From contig CAJWDO010000102.1 of assembly GCA_913031555.1 (NCBI GenBank), positions 1 to 6,311 on the forward strand: a stretch of DNA of 6,311 nt. Reading direction: 5' to 3'. A model generated the notes under the pieces. The model made no database searches, was not told the origin of the DNA, and worked only from the letters and a program-made list of their open reading frames with translations. Position numbers and translations under genes: made by a program. Source of the DNA: an uncultured Alphaproteobacteria bacterium (GTDB lineage: Bacteria; Pseudomonadota; Alphaproteobacteria; Puniceispirillales; Puniceispirillaceae). Shown here one piece after another: positions 6,284-6,311 of the stretch; the stretch's first letter is position 1; each line of letters starts with the position of its first letter.

Positions 6284-6311
6284 GAATGAACGACCCCACC
6301 CCCCAATGGAG

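Noticed and set aside
1..6311. CRISPR array, phage-defence cassette, transposon or RNA gene
   Set aside because: No spaced direct repeats, transposase, integrase, nuclease or tRNA/rRNA-like segment was seen; nearly all of the window is filled by six recognisable genes.

Overview
The window has two compositionally and taxonomically different parts. Bases 1 to about 4938 are GC-rich (41/60 G+C counted at 4801-4860, 43/60 at 4861-4920), with closely packed genes and clear Shine-Dalgarno sites before the first three. Gene content fits an alphaproteobacterium, probably free-living and aerobic. Bases from about 4964 to the end are near 48-50% GC (29/60 at 4981-5040, 30/60 at 5521-5580). They carry one gene of a family known from Bacteroidota: a DUF5103 / type IX secretion system plug-domain protein.

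Left to right on the + strand: a four-codon tail of a probable upstream gene; hpaH (20-829) and hpaI (880-1650), which together carry out the last two carbon-skeleton steps of homoprotocatechuate (4-hydroxyphenylacetate) meta-cleavage; a divergent cryptochrome/photolyase flavoprotein (1770-3299) with its own possible promoter; and a cysQ-like 3'(2'),5'-bisphosphate nucleotidase (3361-4176). The start region of cysQ holds a perfect 15-bp tandem duplication and a nine-codon leader ORF overlapping by ATGA. On the - strand are an NADP-type short-chain dehydrogenase (4938-4198), convergent with cysQ, and the DUF5103 gene (6283-4964).

HpaH and HpaI form a real functional pair: the hydratase makes the substrate of the aldolase, which releases pyruvate and succinic semialdehyde. 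The photolyase, CysQ and SDR are housekeeping or accessory genes with no visible link to that pathway. The DUF5103 gene and the SDR look like an operon (same strand, 25 bp apart), but composition and family distribution say they come from different phyla. The likeliest reading is a chimeric metagenomic contig joined at about 4939-4963; horizontal transfer is the less likely alternative. I see no defence system, CRISPR array, mobile element or RNA gene, and no convincing new multi-gene system. The points most worth checking are the seam, the altered active-site and electron-transfer residues of the photolyase, and the start region of cysQ.
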